This document shows, piece after piece, positions 10,184 to 18,124 of a stretch of DNA of 64,000 bases. The notes beneath the pieces are model-generated. The model was not told the origin of the DNA. It saw only the letters and a list, made by a program, of their open reading frames with translations, and made no database searches. A program made the translations under genes and the position numbers. How positions within the stretch are numbered: the stretch's first letter is position 1; each line of letters begins with the position of its first letter. Source of the stretch: Azoarcus sp. DN11 (GTDB lineage: Bacteria > Pseudomonadota > Gammaproteobacteria > Burkholderiales > Rhodocyclaceae); NCBI RefSeq assembly GCF_003628555.1, contig NZ_CP021731.1:3100001-3164000 (forward strand), given 5' to 3'.

Positions 10184-10212
10184 AGTATAACTGCTCCATT
10201 GAAAACAGGCAA
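10184..10212 (-). promoter_or_regulatory. Sigma-70 promoter for the rimP-nusA-infB operon
   Basis: TTGCCT (10207-10212) and TATACT (10184-10189) are separated by 17 bp on the minus strand, about 97 bp upstream of rimP. The -35 element overlaps the distal part of the rluB terminator. Confidence 0.6.
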
Positions 10213-10241
10213 TTGCGAGCCCGGGCGACCGGCTCGCAATT
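10201..10241 (-). terminator. Intrinsic terminator after rluB
   Basis: An 11-bp stem (10211-10221 with 10231-10241) with a 9-base loop is followed on the minus strand by GCCTGTTTTC. It closes the upstream transcription unit that ends with rluB. Confidence 0.75.
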
Positions 10242-10249
10242 CGTCGCCA

Positions 10250-11221
10250 TCAGCGCGGAGTCGTCCGATGCACCCTGACCTGTCGCGCCTTTTCGGCCGT
10301 GCGCGCCGAAACCTGGCGCTGCGGGCGCGGCAGTCCCGCAAGCTCGCATACGTCTTCCTCCGCCATTTCCATCCACATGCCGCGCTTGAGCCGCGACGAC
10401 AGCGTCACCGGACCGTAGCGAACGCGCATCAGGCGGCTGACCGTGAGGCCCACGGCCTCGAACATGCGCCGCACCTCGCGGTTGCGCCCTTCGGAAAGCG
10501 TGACCTTGTACCAGTGGTTCACCCCTTCGCCGCCCTGGTCAGTGAGTGTCGTGAAGCGTGCCAGGCCATCCTCCAGCTGGATGCCGGCCTTGAGCGACTC
10601 GTTCTGCTCTTCGGTCAGTTCGCCGAGAAGGCGGACCGCGTACTCGCGTTCCAGTTCGTAGCGCGGATGCATGAGACGGTTCGCCAGCGTGCCGTCGTTG
10701 GTGAAGAGCAGCAGCCCCGAAGTGTTGAAGTCGAGCCGGCCGACGGCGATCCAGCGCCCCTTGCGCAGGAGCGGCAGGCGCTCGAAGACGGTCGGACGCC
10801 CGTCGGGGTCCTCGCGCGACACGATTTCGCCTTCCGGCTTGTGATAGATCAGCACGCGCGGCGTGCGCGTCGCGAACTTCAGCGGAACGAGCTTGCCATT
10901 CACCTTCACGCGATCGCCGGGGCCGATCTTCTGTCCGAGCTCGGCCGGCTCGCCATTCACCTGTATGCGGCCCGCGATGACCCACTCCTCGATCTCGCGG
11001 CGCGACCCGACACCGAGCTGCGCGAGAACCTTCTGCAAGCGCTCCGGCTCGATCGTCTCCGCCGGCGCGCCGCGGGCGGGGGCAGCGCTCCGGGCGCGCA
11101 CGGGCGAACGTTCGCCCCGCGGTTCGGCAGACGCACCCGCGTCATCCGGCGCCCGCGGACCCGACGTACGCGAGCGAGCGGGTGCGAAGTCGGCACCAGC
11201 GGGTTCAGTTTTCTTCTTCAT
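10250..11221 (-). CDS. rluB: 23S rRNA pseudouridine synthase, RluB type
   Basis: The enzyme makes pseudouridine in helix 89 of 23S rRNA (position 2605 in Escherichia coli). The 323-residue protein has a charged, disordered N-terminal tail, an S4 RNA-binding domain ([20 protein letters not shown]) and an RsuA-type catalytic domain with [17 protein letters not shown] containing the catalytic aspartate. The ATG at 11221 overlaps the scpB end by 17 bp; a longer form from a TTG at 11263 is less likely. Gene order scpA-scpB-rluB is conserved in proteobacteria. RluB is favoured over RluE or RluF on context. Confidence 0.9.
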   Translation of the reverse strand: MKKKTEPAGADFAPARSRTSGPRAPDDAGASAEPRGERSPVRARSAAPARGAPAETIEPERLQKVLAQLGVGSRREIEEWVIAGRIQVNGEPAELGQKIGPGDRVKVNGKLVPLKFATRTPRVLIYHKPEGEIVSREDPDGRPTVFERLPLLRKGRWIAVGRLDFNTSGLLLFTNDGTLANRLMHPRYELEREYAVRLLGELTEEQNESLKAGIQLEDGLARFTTLTDQGGEGVNHWYKVTLSEGRNREVRRMFEAVGLTVSRLMRVRYGPVTLSSRLKRGMWMEMAEEDVCELAGLPRPQRQVSARTAEKARQVRVHRTTPR

Positions 11222-11798
11222 TGGCGGCCGGAGCGGCCGCTTCGATTTCTTTGGTGTCGACAAGGTCCATGATCCTTTCGATTTCGGTTAGCGCGGGCAA
11301 TTCGGTCAGGCTTCGCAGCCCGAGGTCGTCGAGAAAACGCCGCGTGGTCGCGAACAATGCCGGACGACCCGGGGTGTCGCGGTGGCCGACGATGTCGACC
11401 CAGCCTCTCGACTCGAGCGTTTTCAGCACATTCGGCGACACGGCGACGCCCCGGATGTCTTCGATGTCGCCGCGCGTGACAGGCTGACGATAGGCGATGA
11501 TGGCCAGCGTTTCCAGCACCGCGCGCGAGTATTTCGGCGGTCGATCTTCCTTGAGGCGGTCGAGGAACACCTGGTATTCGGGGCGCGTCTGAAAGCGCCA
11601 GCCGGACGCCAGCTGGACGAGCTCCACCCCCCGGCCGGCCCATTCGGCACGCAGTTCGTCGAGCAGGCGGCGCACGAGGTCCGGACCGGGATCCGGGTCG
11701 AAGAGGCGCCGCAGGTCGGACCCCTGCAGGGGGGCCGCCGCGGCCAGCAGGGCAACCTCCATCACGCGCTTGAAGTCGTCAGGCGTCGTTGGCTGCAT
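11205..11798 (-). CDS. scpB: Segregation and condensation protein B
   Basis: ScpB is the winged-helix accessory subunit that acts with ScpA and SMC in chromosome condensation. The 197-residue protein contains the family segment [20 protein letters not shown] followed by the second winged helix ([20 protein letters not shown]). The ATG at 11798 overlaps scpA by 20 bp; the TTG two codons earlier is less likely. Confidence 0.95.
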   Translation of the reverse strand: MQPTTPDDFKRVMEVALLAAAAPLQGSDLRRLFDPDPGPDLVRRLLDELRAEWAGRGVELVQLASGWRFQTRPEYQVFLDRLKEDRPPKYSRAVLETLAIIAYRQPVTRGDIEDIRGVAVSPNVLKTLESRGWVDIVGHRDTPGRPALFATTRRFLDDLGLRSLTELPALTEIERIMDLVDTKEIEAAAPAANEEEN

Positions 11799-12609
11799 CG
11801 GCAAGTTTCACGTAAATCGGCGCAAAGGGTTCGTTCTGGGCGACCTGAACGAGCTTTTCCTTGACCAGTTCGAGCACGGCAAGAAAGCTCACGACGAGAC
11901 TTGCGGCCCCGCGTGCGGGCTCGAACAGGGTGTCGAACACGACGAAGTCGCCATCGCCCAGCTTCCGCAGGATCGCCGTCATGTGCTCTCGCACCGACAG
12001 TTCCTCGCGACGCACCTGATGATGCTGCGTGAGACGCGCCTTCTTCATGATCTTGAGCCAGGCGAGCTGCAGGTCGTGCAGGCTCACTTCCGGCTGCCTC
12101 TCGACGATCTTCTCGGCGACGAAGACGCTGACCCATTCGTGGTCACGCTCGACGCGCGGCAGCGCATCGATCCGCGCGGCGGCCATCTTCATCTGCTCGT
12201 ACTCGAGCAGGCGGCGCACAAGTTCGGCACGCGGGTCGAGCGATTCGTCCCCGCTTTCGCGTGGCGGACGCGGCAGCAGCATGCGCGACTTGATTTCCAG
12301 CAGCGTCGCCGCCATCAGCAGGTAGTCCGCGGCGAGCTCCAGATTGTGCCGGCGCATCGCCTCGACATATCCGAGATACTGCGCGGTGAGCGGCGCCATC
12401 GGGATGTCGAGGATGTTCAGGTTCGCCTTGCGGATCAGGTAGAGCAGCAGGTCGAGCGGCCCCTCGAAGGCTTCCAGGAAGACTTCCAGCGCATCCGGCG
12501 GGATGTAGAGATCCCTGGGCAGTTCGAGCAGCGGCTCGCCGTAGAGGCGAGCGACGGCCTCCACCTGGGCGGGCGTCTCGGCCGGAGCCAGATCGAGCGG
12601 CATGTTCAT
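11779..12609 (-). CDS. scpA: Segregation and condensation protein A
   Basis: ScpA is the kleisin that bridges SMC heads. The 276-residue protein has the characteristic [20 protein letters not shown] motif near residue 50 and the C-terminal winged-helix region. It starts 36 bp after trpS and overlaps scpB. No smc gene is in the window. Confidence 0.95.
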   Translation of the reverse strand: MNMPLDLAPAETPAQVEAVARLYGEPLLELPRDLYIPPDALEVFLEAFEGPLDLLLYLIRKANLNILDIPMAPLTAQYLGYVEAMRRHNLELAADYLLMAATLLEIKSRMLLPRPPRESGDESLDPRAELVRRLLEYEQMKMAAARIDALPRVERDHEWVSVFVAEKIVERQPEVSLHDLQLAWLKIMKKARLTQHHQVRREELSVREHMTAILRKLGDGDFVVFDTLFEPARGAASLVVSFLAVLELVKEKLVQVAQNEPFAPIYVKLADAANDA

Positions 12610-12645
12610 CGCGCAAGCATCCCCGCCGCCCGTGGGCGACCTTTC

Positions 12646-13848
12646 TCAGCGATACGAAAGGCCCATCGCCTCGCGCACGTCGCGCATCGTCTCGCGCGCG
12701 AGCACCCTCGCCCGGTCGTCGCCTTCGGCGACGATGCGGCGCAACAGCGCCGGGTCTTCCTCGTAAGGCTTTGCGCGTTCGCACATGACGGCCTGCTCCG
12801 CCAGCACGCCGTCGATCACCGGCTGCTTGCACTCGAGGCATCCGATGCCCGCGCTGCGGCAGCCTTCCTGCGCCCACTTGCGCGTGCTTTCGTCCGAGTA
12901 GATCTGATGGAACTGCCAGACCGGACATTTTTCCGGATCGCCCGGATCACTGCGGCGCACGCGTGCCGGGTCGGTCTGCATCGTGCGGATTTTCTTCACG
13001 ATGCTGTCCTTGTCCTCGCGCAGGAAGACGGTGTTGCCGTAGCTCTTCGACATCTTCTGCCCGTCCAGGCCCGGCATGCGGGCCGCCTCGGTGAGGAGCG
13101 CGCCCGGTTCGACGAGGATCATCTTGCCGCTGCCTTCGAGGTAGCCGTGGAGACGTTCGAGATCGACATGACTGACGCTCTTTGCCTCGTTCAGCATCGT
13201 CCTCGCCTGCTCCAGAGCGGCACCGTCGCCCTCCTGCTGGAAGCGCTTTCGCAGCTCCTCGAACAGCTTGCTGTTCTTTCCGCCGAGCTTCTTCACGGCC
13301 TCCCGGGCCTTGTCCTCGAAGCCCGGTTCGCGCCCGAACATGTGATTGAAACGGCGCGCCGCTTCACGCGTGAATTCGACGTGCGGAACCTGGTCCTCGC
13401 CGACCGGCACCTTGTCGGCGCGATAAAGCAGGATGTCGGCCGACATCAGCAGCGGATAACCGAGGAAGCCGTAGGTCGCGAGATCCTTGTGCGCGAGCTT
13501 CAGCTGCTGGTCCTTGTAGGTCGGCACCCGCTCGAGCCAGCCGACCGGCGTGATCATCGACAGCAGGAGGTGCAGCTCGGCATGCTCGGGCACACGCGAC
13601 TGGATGAAGATCGTAGCTTTTTCGGGATCGACCCCGGCCGCGAGCCAGTCGATGAGCATGTCCCAGACGCTGTCGGCAATGACTTCCGGGCTGTCGTACG
13701 CGGTGGTGAGCGCGTGCCAGTCGGCCACGAAGAACAGGCAGGGATAGCTCTCCTGCAGCTTGACCCAGTTCTTGAGCACACCGTGGTAGTGGCCGAGGTG
13801 GAGTCGCCCGGTCGGGCGCATGCCTGAGAGAACGCGTTCTGCGTACAT
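12646..13848 (-). CDS. trpS: Tryptophan-tRNA ligase
   Basis: TrpS is the class I synthetase that charges tRNA-Trp. The 400-residue protein has the HIGH-type motif in GRLHLGHYHGVLKNW and the KMSKS loop in GQKMSKSYGNT. It is longer than the 334-residue Escherichia coli enzyme because of an insertion of about 60 residues typical of betaproteobacterial forms. The ATG at 13848 lies two bases after the stop of the preceding membrane protease gene, indicating coupling. Confidence 0.97.
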   Translation of the reverse strand: MYAERVLSGMRPTGRLHLGHYHGVLKNWVKLQESYPCLFFVADWHALTTAYDSPEVIADSVWDMLIDWLAAGVDPEKATIFIQSRVPEHAELHLLLSMITPVGWLERVPTYKDQQLKLAHKDLATYGFLGYPLLMSADILLYRADKVPVGEDQVPHVEFTREAARRFNHMFGREPGFEDKAREAVKKLGGKNSKLFEELRKRFQQEGDGAALEQARTMLNEAKSVSHVDLERLHGYLEGSGKMILVEPGALLTEAARMPGLDGQKMSKSYGNTVFLREDKDSIVKKIRTMQTDPARVRRSDPGDPEKCPVWQFHQIYSDESTRKWAQEGCRSAGIGCLECKQPVIDGVLAEQAVMCERAKPYEEDPALLRRIVAEGDDRARVLARETMRDVREAMGLSYR

Positions 13849-13850
13849 GA

Positions 13851-14510
13851 TTAGAACCCGAAAAGCGTCGCGAGGAAGATCTGGAAGATGGCCATCAGCG
13901 GCCACAGGATGTGGCCGAGGACGCCTGTGAAAAGGAGCACGAGAAGAATCGGGAAGCCGTACGGCTCGATGCGTGCGAATTTCCACGCCAACCGATGCGG
14001 CAGCAGGCTGACGACGATGCGACCGCCATCGAGCGGCGGGATGGGGAGCAGGTTGAGGAGCATCAGCACGGAGTTGATCTGGATGCCTGCCATGCCCATC
14101 TCGCGCATCGGCATGGCGTACAGCCCGCCCGGACCGGATATCCCCAGCTTGAGGAGCAGTGCCCAGCCCAGCGCCATCAGGAAATTCATGAACGGGCCGG
14201 CGGCAGCCACCCACAGCATGTCCGCCTTCGGCCTGCGCAAGCGGCCGAAATTCACCGGAACGGGTTTCGCCCACCCGAACAGCACGCCGCCACCGCCAAA
14301 CAGCGAACTGAGGGCGAGAATGGCCCCGGGCACGAGAATGGTCCCCACCGGATCGATGTGCTTGAAGGGGTTGAGCGTGATGCGCCCCTCCTGCTCCGCG
14401 GTCGGGTCACCGAAATGCCGCGCCACATAGCCGTGCGCCGCCTCGTGCAGCGTGATGGCCAGCAGCACCGGCAATGCCCAGATAGCGAGAGTAGCGATCA
14501 GCGAATCCAT
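13851..14510 (-). CDS. Site-2 protease family membrane metalloprotease (M50)
   Basis: The 219-residue protein is a polytopic membrane protein with the zinc-binding HEAAH motif at residues 22-26 and the third metal-ligand region NLLPIPPLDGG near residue 155. It belongs to the small M50 branch found beside trpS and YciO-type genes in many betaproteobacteria, lacks the PDZ domains of RseP, and has no established substrate. Confidence 0.9.
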   Translation of the reverse strand: MDSLIATLAIWALPVLLAITLHEAAHGYVARHFGDPTAEQEGRITLNPFKHIDPVGTILVPGAILALSSLFGGGGVLFGWAKPVPVNFGRLRRPKADMLWVAAAGPFMNFLMALGWALLLKLGISGPGGLYAMPMREMGMAGIQINSVLMLLNLLPIPPLDGGRIVVSLLPHRLAWKFARIEPYGFPILLVLLFTGVLGHILWPLMAIFQIFLATLFGF

Positions 14511-14534
14511 GAACTTCGGCAGGTGAAACGGAAT

Positions 14535-14543
14535 ATTCTAGCA
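14535..14543 (-). promoter_or_regulatory. Possible extended -10 promoter element
   Basis: TGCTAGAAT on the minus strand resembles an extended -10 element about 25 bp upstream of the site-2 protease gene. No convincing -35 box is present. Confidence 0.3.
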
Positions 14544-14585
14544 GAGCCGGCAAATCCCCTCCGGCTCGCGGCAAGGCCGGACGTG

Positions 14586-15218
14586 CTAGTCGTTCTCCAG
14601 GCCGAACGGTGCCAGATCGCCCCTGCCGGCGCGCACCAGGACCGGCGCACCCGACGTCAGGTCGATGACCGTCGTGGCCTCGGGACCGCAATAGCCGCCC
14701 TCGATGACCAGTTCGACCTGCTTCTCGAGGCGCTCGCGGATCTCCTCCGGGTCGGTCAGGGGCAGATCCTCATCGGGCAGCAGGAGCGTGGAAGTGAGGA
14801 TGGGTTCATCGAGTTCCTGCAGCAACGCAGCCACGACGGCATGTTCGGGGATGCGCAGGCCGACAGTCTTGCGCTTCGGGTGCAGCACCCGTCGCGGCAA
14901 TTCCTTCGTGCCTTCGAGGATGAAAGTATAGGGTCCCGGCGTCACCGCCTTGAGCAGGCGGTATTGCGCGTTATCGACGCGCGCATAGGTGGCGATCTCG
15001 GAGAGGTCGCGGCACATCAGCGTGAAGTGGTGGCGCTCGTCGACAGCGCGGATCCGGCGGATGCGCTGCAGCAGATCCGGATCGCCGGTGACGCCACCGA
15101 GGGCGTAGGCGGAGTCGGTCGGGAACGCGACGAGTCCGCCGGCACGCATGATCTCCGCGGCCTGACGGACGAGGCGCGGTTGCGGAAGCTCGGGGTGAAG
15201 CGAAAAGAACTGGGCCAT
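14586..15218 (-). CDS. YciO-type L-threonylcarbamoyladenylate synthase-like protein
   Basis: The 210-residue protein belongs to the Sua5/YciO/YrdC family. It has the conserved core with AGGLVAFPTDSAYALGG and LLKAVTPGPYTFIL, including the variant features of the YciO branch. TsaC/Sua5 members make the threonylcarbamoyl adenylate used for tRNA t6A; the role of the YciO branch is less certain. The ATG at 15218 follows the PHP phosphatase gene by 19 bp. Confidence 0.88.
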   Translation of the reverse strand: MAQFFSLHPELPQPRLVRQAAEIMRAGGLVAFPTDSAYALGGVTGDPDLLQRIRRIRAVDERHHFTLMCRDLSEIATYARVDNAQYRLLKAVTPGPYTFILEGTKELPRRVLHPKRKTVGLRIPEHAVVAALLQELDEPILTSTLLLPDEDLPLTDPEEIRERLEKQVELVIEGGYCGPEATTVIDLTSGAPVLVRAGRGDLAPFGLEND

Positions 15219-15237
15219 GAATGCCTTCTTGTCCTGG

Positions 15238-16104
15238 TCAGGGGTGCATGTCCGCGATCGGTGCGGCTTCGGCGAGCCGCGACCAGACGGGGACGAGATC
15301 GGGCGGCAGCGGGTCGCAATGCCCCAGATCGACGGGGCTTTCGTCGCTGCCGTGAAAATCGGACGCGCGCGAGGCGAGCAGCCCCCGGCGTCGCGCGAGA
15401 CTGGCGAAGCGCAGGACTTCAGGCTGCGCATGCGCGCCCGACACGACTTCCAGCGCCTCGCCGCCGCAGGCGACGAAACGGTCGAAAAGCGCATCCATGT
15501 CGTGCGCGGAGAGACGGTAGCGGCCCGGATGGGCGATCACCGCGATACCCCCTGCCCCGCGGATCCAGCTCACTGCATCCTCGAGCCGCGCCCAGGCATG
15601 AGGAACGAATCCGGGCTTGCCGCGGGCAAGATAGTAGCGGAACACGGCCGCGACATCCGGCATGAGTCCGCTCGCGACGAGATGCCGAGCGAAATGCGCG
15701 CGACCGACGAGCGCGGGATTGTGTGCGAAACGGCGCGCCCCCTCGAGCACGCCGTGGATGCCGATCGCATCGAGTGCATCGCTCATCGCCTGCGCACGCT
15801 GCTCGCGTCCGCTGCGCACCTGCATCAGGCCCTGGAGCAACTGCGGATTGCGGTGATCGATTCCCAGCCCGACGACATGGATGGTCTCCTCGCGGAAGGT
15901 CACCGAAATCTCGACTCCCGGCACGAACCGCAGGCCGCACCCGGCTGCCGTCACCGCCGCCGCGTCAAGGCCGCCGACTTCATCGTGGTCGGTGAGCGCG
16001 AGGAGCTCGACACCGTTGGCGGCCGCGCGCCGCACCACCTCGGCAGGCGTCAGCCAGCCGTCGGAGACGGTCGAGTGGCAGTGAAGATCGGCGTTCAATG
16101 GCAT
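15238..16104 (-). CDS. rnm: PHP-domain 3',5'-nucleoside bisphosphate phosphatase / RNase AM-type
   Basis: The 288-residue protein is a PHP-fold metal-dependent phosphoesterase. Motif 1 is DLHCHSTVSDG (residues 6-16); TDHDEVGG, the internal PGVEIS, AHPGRY and SDFHGS give the remaining metal ligands. Escherichia coli YciV (TrpH, RNase AM) of this family removes nucleotides from 5'-monophosphorylated RNA and hydrolyses 3',5'-bisphosphates. It is the first gene of this minus-strand run and is divergent from the glycine riboswitch. Confidence 0.85.
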   Translation of the reverse strand: MPLNADLHCHSTVSDGWLTPAEVVRRAAANGVELLALTDHDEVGGLDAAAVTAAGCGLRFVPGVEISVTFREETIHVVGLGIDHRNPQLLQGLMQVRSGREQRAQAMSDALDAIGIHGVLEGARRFAHNPALVGRAHFARHLVASGLMPDVAAVFRYYLARGKPGFVPHAWARLEDAVSWIRGAGGIAVIAHPGRYRLSAHDMDALFDRFVACGGEALEVVSGAHAQPEVLRFASLARRRGLLASRASDFHGSDESPVDLGHCDPLPPDLVPVWSRLAEAAPIADMHP

Positions 16105-16126
16105 TGTCGGGGGTGCCCGCAGCGGC

Positions 16127-16148
16127 GATCCCGGCCGGAGCCGGGATC
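16127..16148. repeat. Small palindromic stem-loop (REP-like)
   Basis: A perfect 9-bp inverted repeat (GATCCCGGC and GCCGGGATC) with a four-base loop lies between the divergent phosphatase gene and the glycine riboswitch. It precedes neither a coding end nor a clear terminator position, so a REP-like repeat is the best description. Confidence 0.45.
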
Positions 16149-16195
16149 CATGTATTTTTCATTCATGATAGCAAACGGCAAGCCCGGTCCGACCG

Positions 16196-16224
16196 TTGCC
16201 AGCCCCGCCCCTTGGTGCTATCGT
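16196..16224 (+). promoter_or_regulatory. Promoter of the glycine riboswitch/gcv operon
   Basis: TTGCCA (16196-16201) and TATCGT (16219-16224) are 17 bp apart, with a TG two bases before the -10 element. The predicted transcription start near 16231 coincides with the first aptamer. Confidence 0.6.
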
Positions 16225-16228
16225 CCGC

Positions 16229-16418
16229 CCGTCGCGCGGGAGAGCACTCTCCCGGAGAGTCGCCGAAGGCGCAACCCCCCCGGAATCGCTCAGGCAAAAG
16301 GACCGCCGACGGAATACGAATCTGGAGAGCGATGCGGGCACGCAACCGATGGTGCGGCCGGCGCATCCACCGAAGGGGCACCGGCTTCGGCCGAAAACTC
16401 TCAGGTACAAGGGACAGA
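16229..16418 (+). ncRNA. Tandem glycine riboswitch
   Basis: Two consecutive glycine aptamers are visible. The first (16229-16312) has closing arms CCGTCG and CGACGG, a CGCCGAAGGCGCAA core and CTCAGGCAAAAGGAC. The second (16321-16418) has TCTGGAGAGCGATG, CACCGAAGGGGCA and CTCAGGTACAAGGGACAGA. A short linker joins them, as in the standard two-aptamer glycine riboswitch. It lies directly upstream of gcvT and should raise expression of the glycine cleavage operon when glycine is abundant. The downstream hairpin that probably forms the expression platform is listed separately. Confidence 0.95.
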
Positions 16419-16454
16419 CGGGGCGGAGCTCTGCGTCAGGAGCCCCGCCCCGTC
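16417..16454 (+). promoter_or_regulatory. Expression-platform hairpin of the glycine riboswitch
   Basis: A GC-rich stem of about 15 bp with one mismatch (arms starting GACGGGGCGG and ending CCGCCCCGTC) directly follows aptamer 2, and its first bases overlap the closing helix of that aptamer, so the two structures could compete. It is followed by no T-run, so simple intrinsic termination is not evident. Confidence 0.6.
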
Positions 16455-16504
16455 ACGCTTCCGCTGCATCGACAACCGATCGCGTATTCCTCCAGGAGCC
16501 GCCC

Positions 16505-17587
16505 GTGCCCAAGCAAACTCCTCTTCACGCAGCTCACGTCGCGGCAGGCGCCCGCATGGTCGACTTCGCCGGCTGGGACATGCCGGTCAACTACGGTTCG
16601 CAGATCGAGGAACACCATGCCGTGCGCCGCGACGCCGGCATGTTCGACGTCTCGCACATGCTTGCCCTCGACCTCGACGGCCCCGACGCAACGACCTGGC
16701 TGCGCGGGCTGCTCGCGAACGACGTCGCCAAGCTGAAGGAGCCCGGCAAAGCGCTTTACAGCTGCATGCTCAACCCCGAAGGCGGCGTCATCGACGACCT
16801 GATCGTCTACTACTTCTCGTCGACCTCCTTCCGCATCGTCGTCAACGCCGGCACCGCGGACAAGGACGTCGCATGGATGCGCCAGCGCATCGCCGTCACC
16901 GGCGCGAACGTCACCCTGGACAGCCGCCGCGACCTTGCGATGATCGCGGTGCAAGGCCCCAACGCCCGCACGAAGACCTGGCAGGCGTTGCCGCAAACGC
17001 GCGCGGCAAGCGAAGGACTCAAGATCTTCGCCGCAGCCGCGGTGGGTGAGCTGCTGGTCGCGCGTACCGGCTATACCGGTGAAGACGGCTTCGAACTCAC
17101 GCTGCCCGCCGGTCAGGCGGAAGCCGTGTGGAGCGCCCTCGCGGCGGCCGGCGTGAAGCCCTGCGGCCTCGGCGCCCGCGACACGCTGCGACTCGAGGCC
17201 GGCATGAATCTCTTTGGCCAGGACATGGACGACGCGGTGTCGCCGCTCGACGCCGGGCTCGCCTGGACCGTGGATCTGAGTGACACCGCACGCGACTTCG
17301 TCGGCAAGGATGCACTGCTCGCGAATCCCGCCACGCGCAGGGTGCTGGGCCTGATCCTCGAGGACAAGGGCGTACTGCGCTCGCACATGACCGTATTCAC
17401 CGCGCACGGCGACGGCGAAACCACCAGCGGCAGTTTCTCGCCCTCGCTGGAGAAATCGATCGCCTTCGCGCGCCTGCCCCTCGCCGTCGCGGCTGGCGAC
17501 GCCGTCGAGGTCGATATCCGCGGACGCCGCCTGAAAGCCCGGACGGTCCCGCTGCCCTTCGTGCGCAATGGCAGGGTGCTCGTCTGA
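16505..17587 (+). CDS. gcvT: Glycine cleavage system T protein (aminomethyltransferase)
   Basis: GcvT transfers the methylene group from lipoyl-bound aminomethyl to tetrahydrofolate, releasing ammonia. The 360-residue protein begins at GTG with an AGGAG ribosome binding site; the start gives the standard N-terminus [21 protein letters not shown]. Further family motifs are [18 protein letters not shown] and the glycine-rich [21 protein letters not shown]. It is the first gene of the gcvT-gcvH-gcvP operon controlled by the upstream glycine riboswitch. Confidence 0.97.
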   Translation: MPKQTPLHAAHVAAGARMVDFAGWDMPVNYGSQIEEHHAVRRDAGMFDVSHMLALDLDGPDATTWLRGLLANDVAKLKEPGKALYSCMLNPEGGVIDDLIVYYFSSTSFRIVVNAGTADKDVAWMRQRIAVTGANVTLDSRRDLAMIAVQGPNARTKTWQALPQTRAASEGLKIFAAAAVGELLVARTGYTGEDGFELTLPAGQAEAVWSALAAAGVKPCGLGARDTLRLEAGMNLFGQDMDDAVSPLDAGLAWTVDLSDTARDFVGKDALLANPATRRVLGLILEDKGVLRSHMTVFTAHGDGETTSGSFSPSLEKSIAFARLPLAVAAGDAVEVDIRGRRLKARTVPLPFVRNGRVLV

Positions 17588-17671
17588 CAGGGCGCCGCGC
17601 TCCTTTTCCGATGCCGTACCGCTCCCGGGCCACCGGCCCGGTATCCGCACCTATCACCCTTGGAGACTTCC

Positions 17672-18058
17672 ATGAGCAACATCCCCGCAGACCTCAAGTA
17701 CACCCAGTCCCACGAGTGGGTCCGCATCGAAGCGGACGGCACGCTGACGCTCGGCGTGACCGATCACGCGCAGGAAGCGCTGGGTGACGTCGTCTTCCTC
17801 GAACTGCCCGAAGCGGGACGGAAGGTCGCCGCCGGCGAGGCCTGCGCAGTGATCGAGTCCGTGAAGGCGGCGTCCGACATCTACGCGCCGGTTGCGGGTG
17901 AAGTGATCGGCTCCAACGAGGCGGCCGTCGACGCCCCCGAATCGGTGAATACCGACGCCTACGGAACCTGGCTGTTCAAGATCAAGCCCGACGCCGCAGC
18001 CGACCTTGGCACGCTGCTCGACGCAGCCGGCTACGAAGCCGTCGTCGCCAACGCCTGA
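17672..18058 (+). CDS. gcvH: Glycine cleavage system H protein
   Basis: GcvH is the lipoyl carrier that shuttles the aminomethyl group between the P, T and L proteins. The 128-residue protein has the H-protein core ([21 protein letters not shown]) and the lipoylation site in [12 protein letters not shown]. The ATG at 17672 has a GGAGA ribosome binding site and fits family length; an in-frame TTG four codons upstream is less likely. Confidence 0.98.
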   Translation: MSNIPADLKYTQSHEWVRIEADGTLTLGVTDHAQEALGDVVFLELPEAGRKVAAGEACAVIESVKAASDIYAPVAGEVIGSNEAAVDAPESVNTDAYGTWLFKIKPDAAADLGTLLDAAGYEAVVANA

Positions 18059-18124
18059 TCCCCCGCACGCATCAGCTCCCGGGCTGCCGCCGCGCGACCC
18101 GGTTCTTTCGCCGAGTTTTCCGTC

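Noticed and set aside
16417..16454. Intrinsic terminator after the glycine riboswitch
   Set aside because: The stem is strong but no T-run follows, so it is recorded as a regulatory hairpin only.
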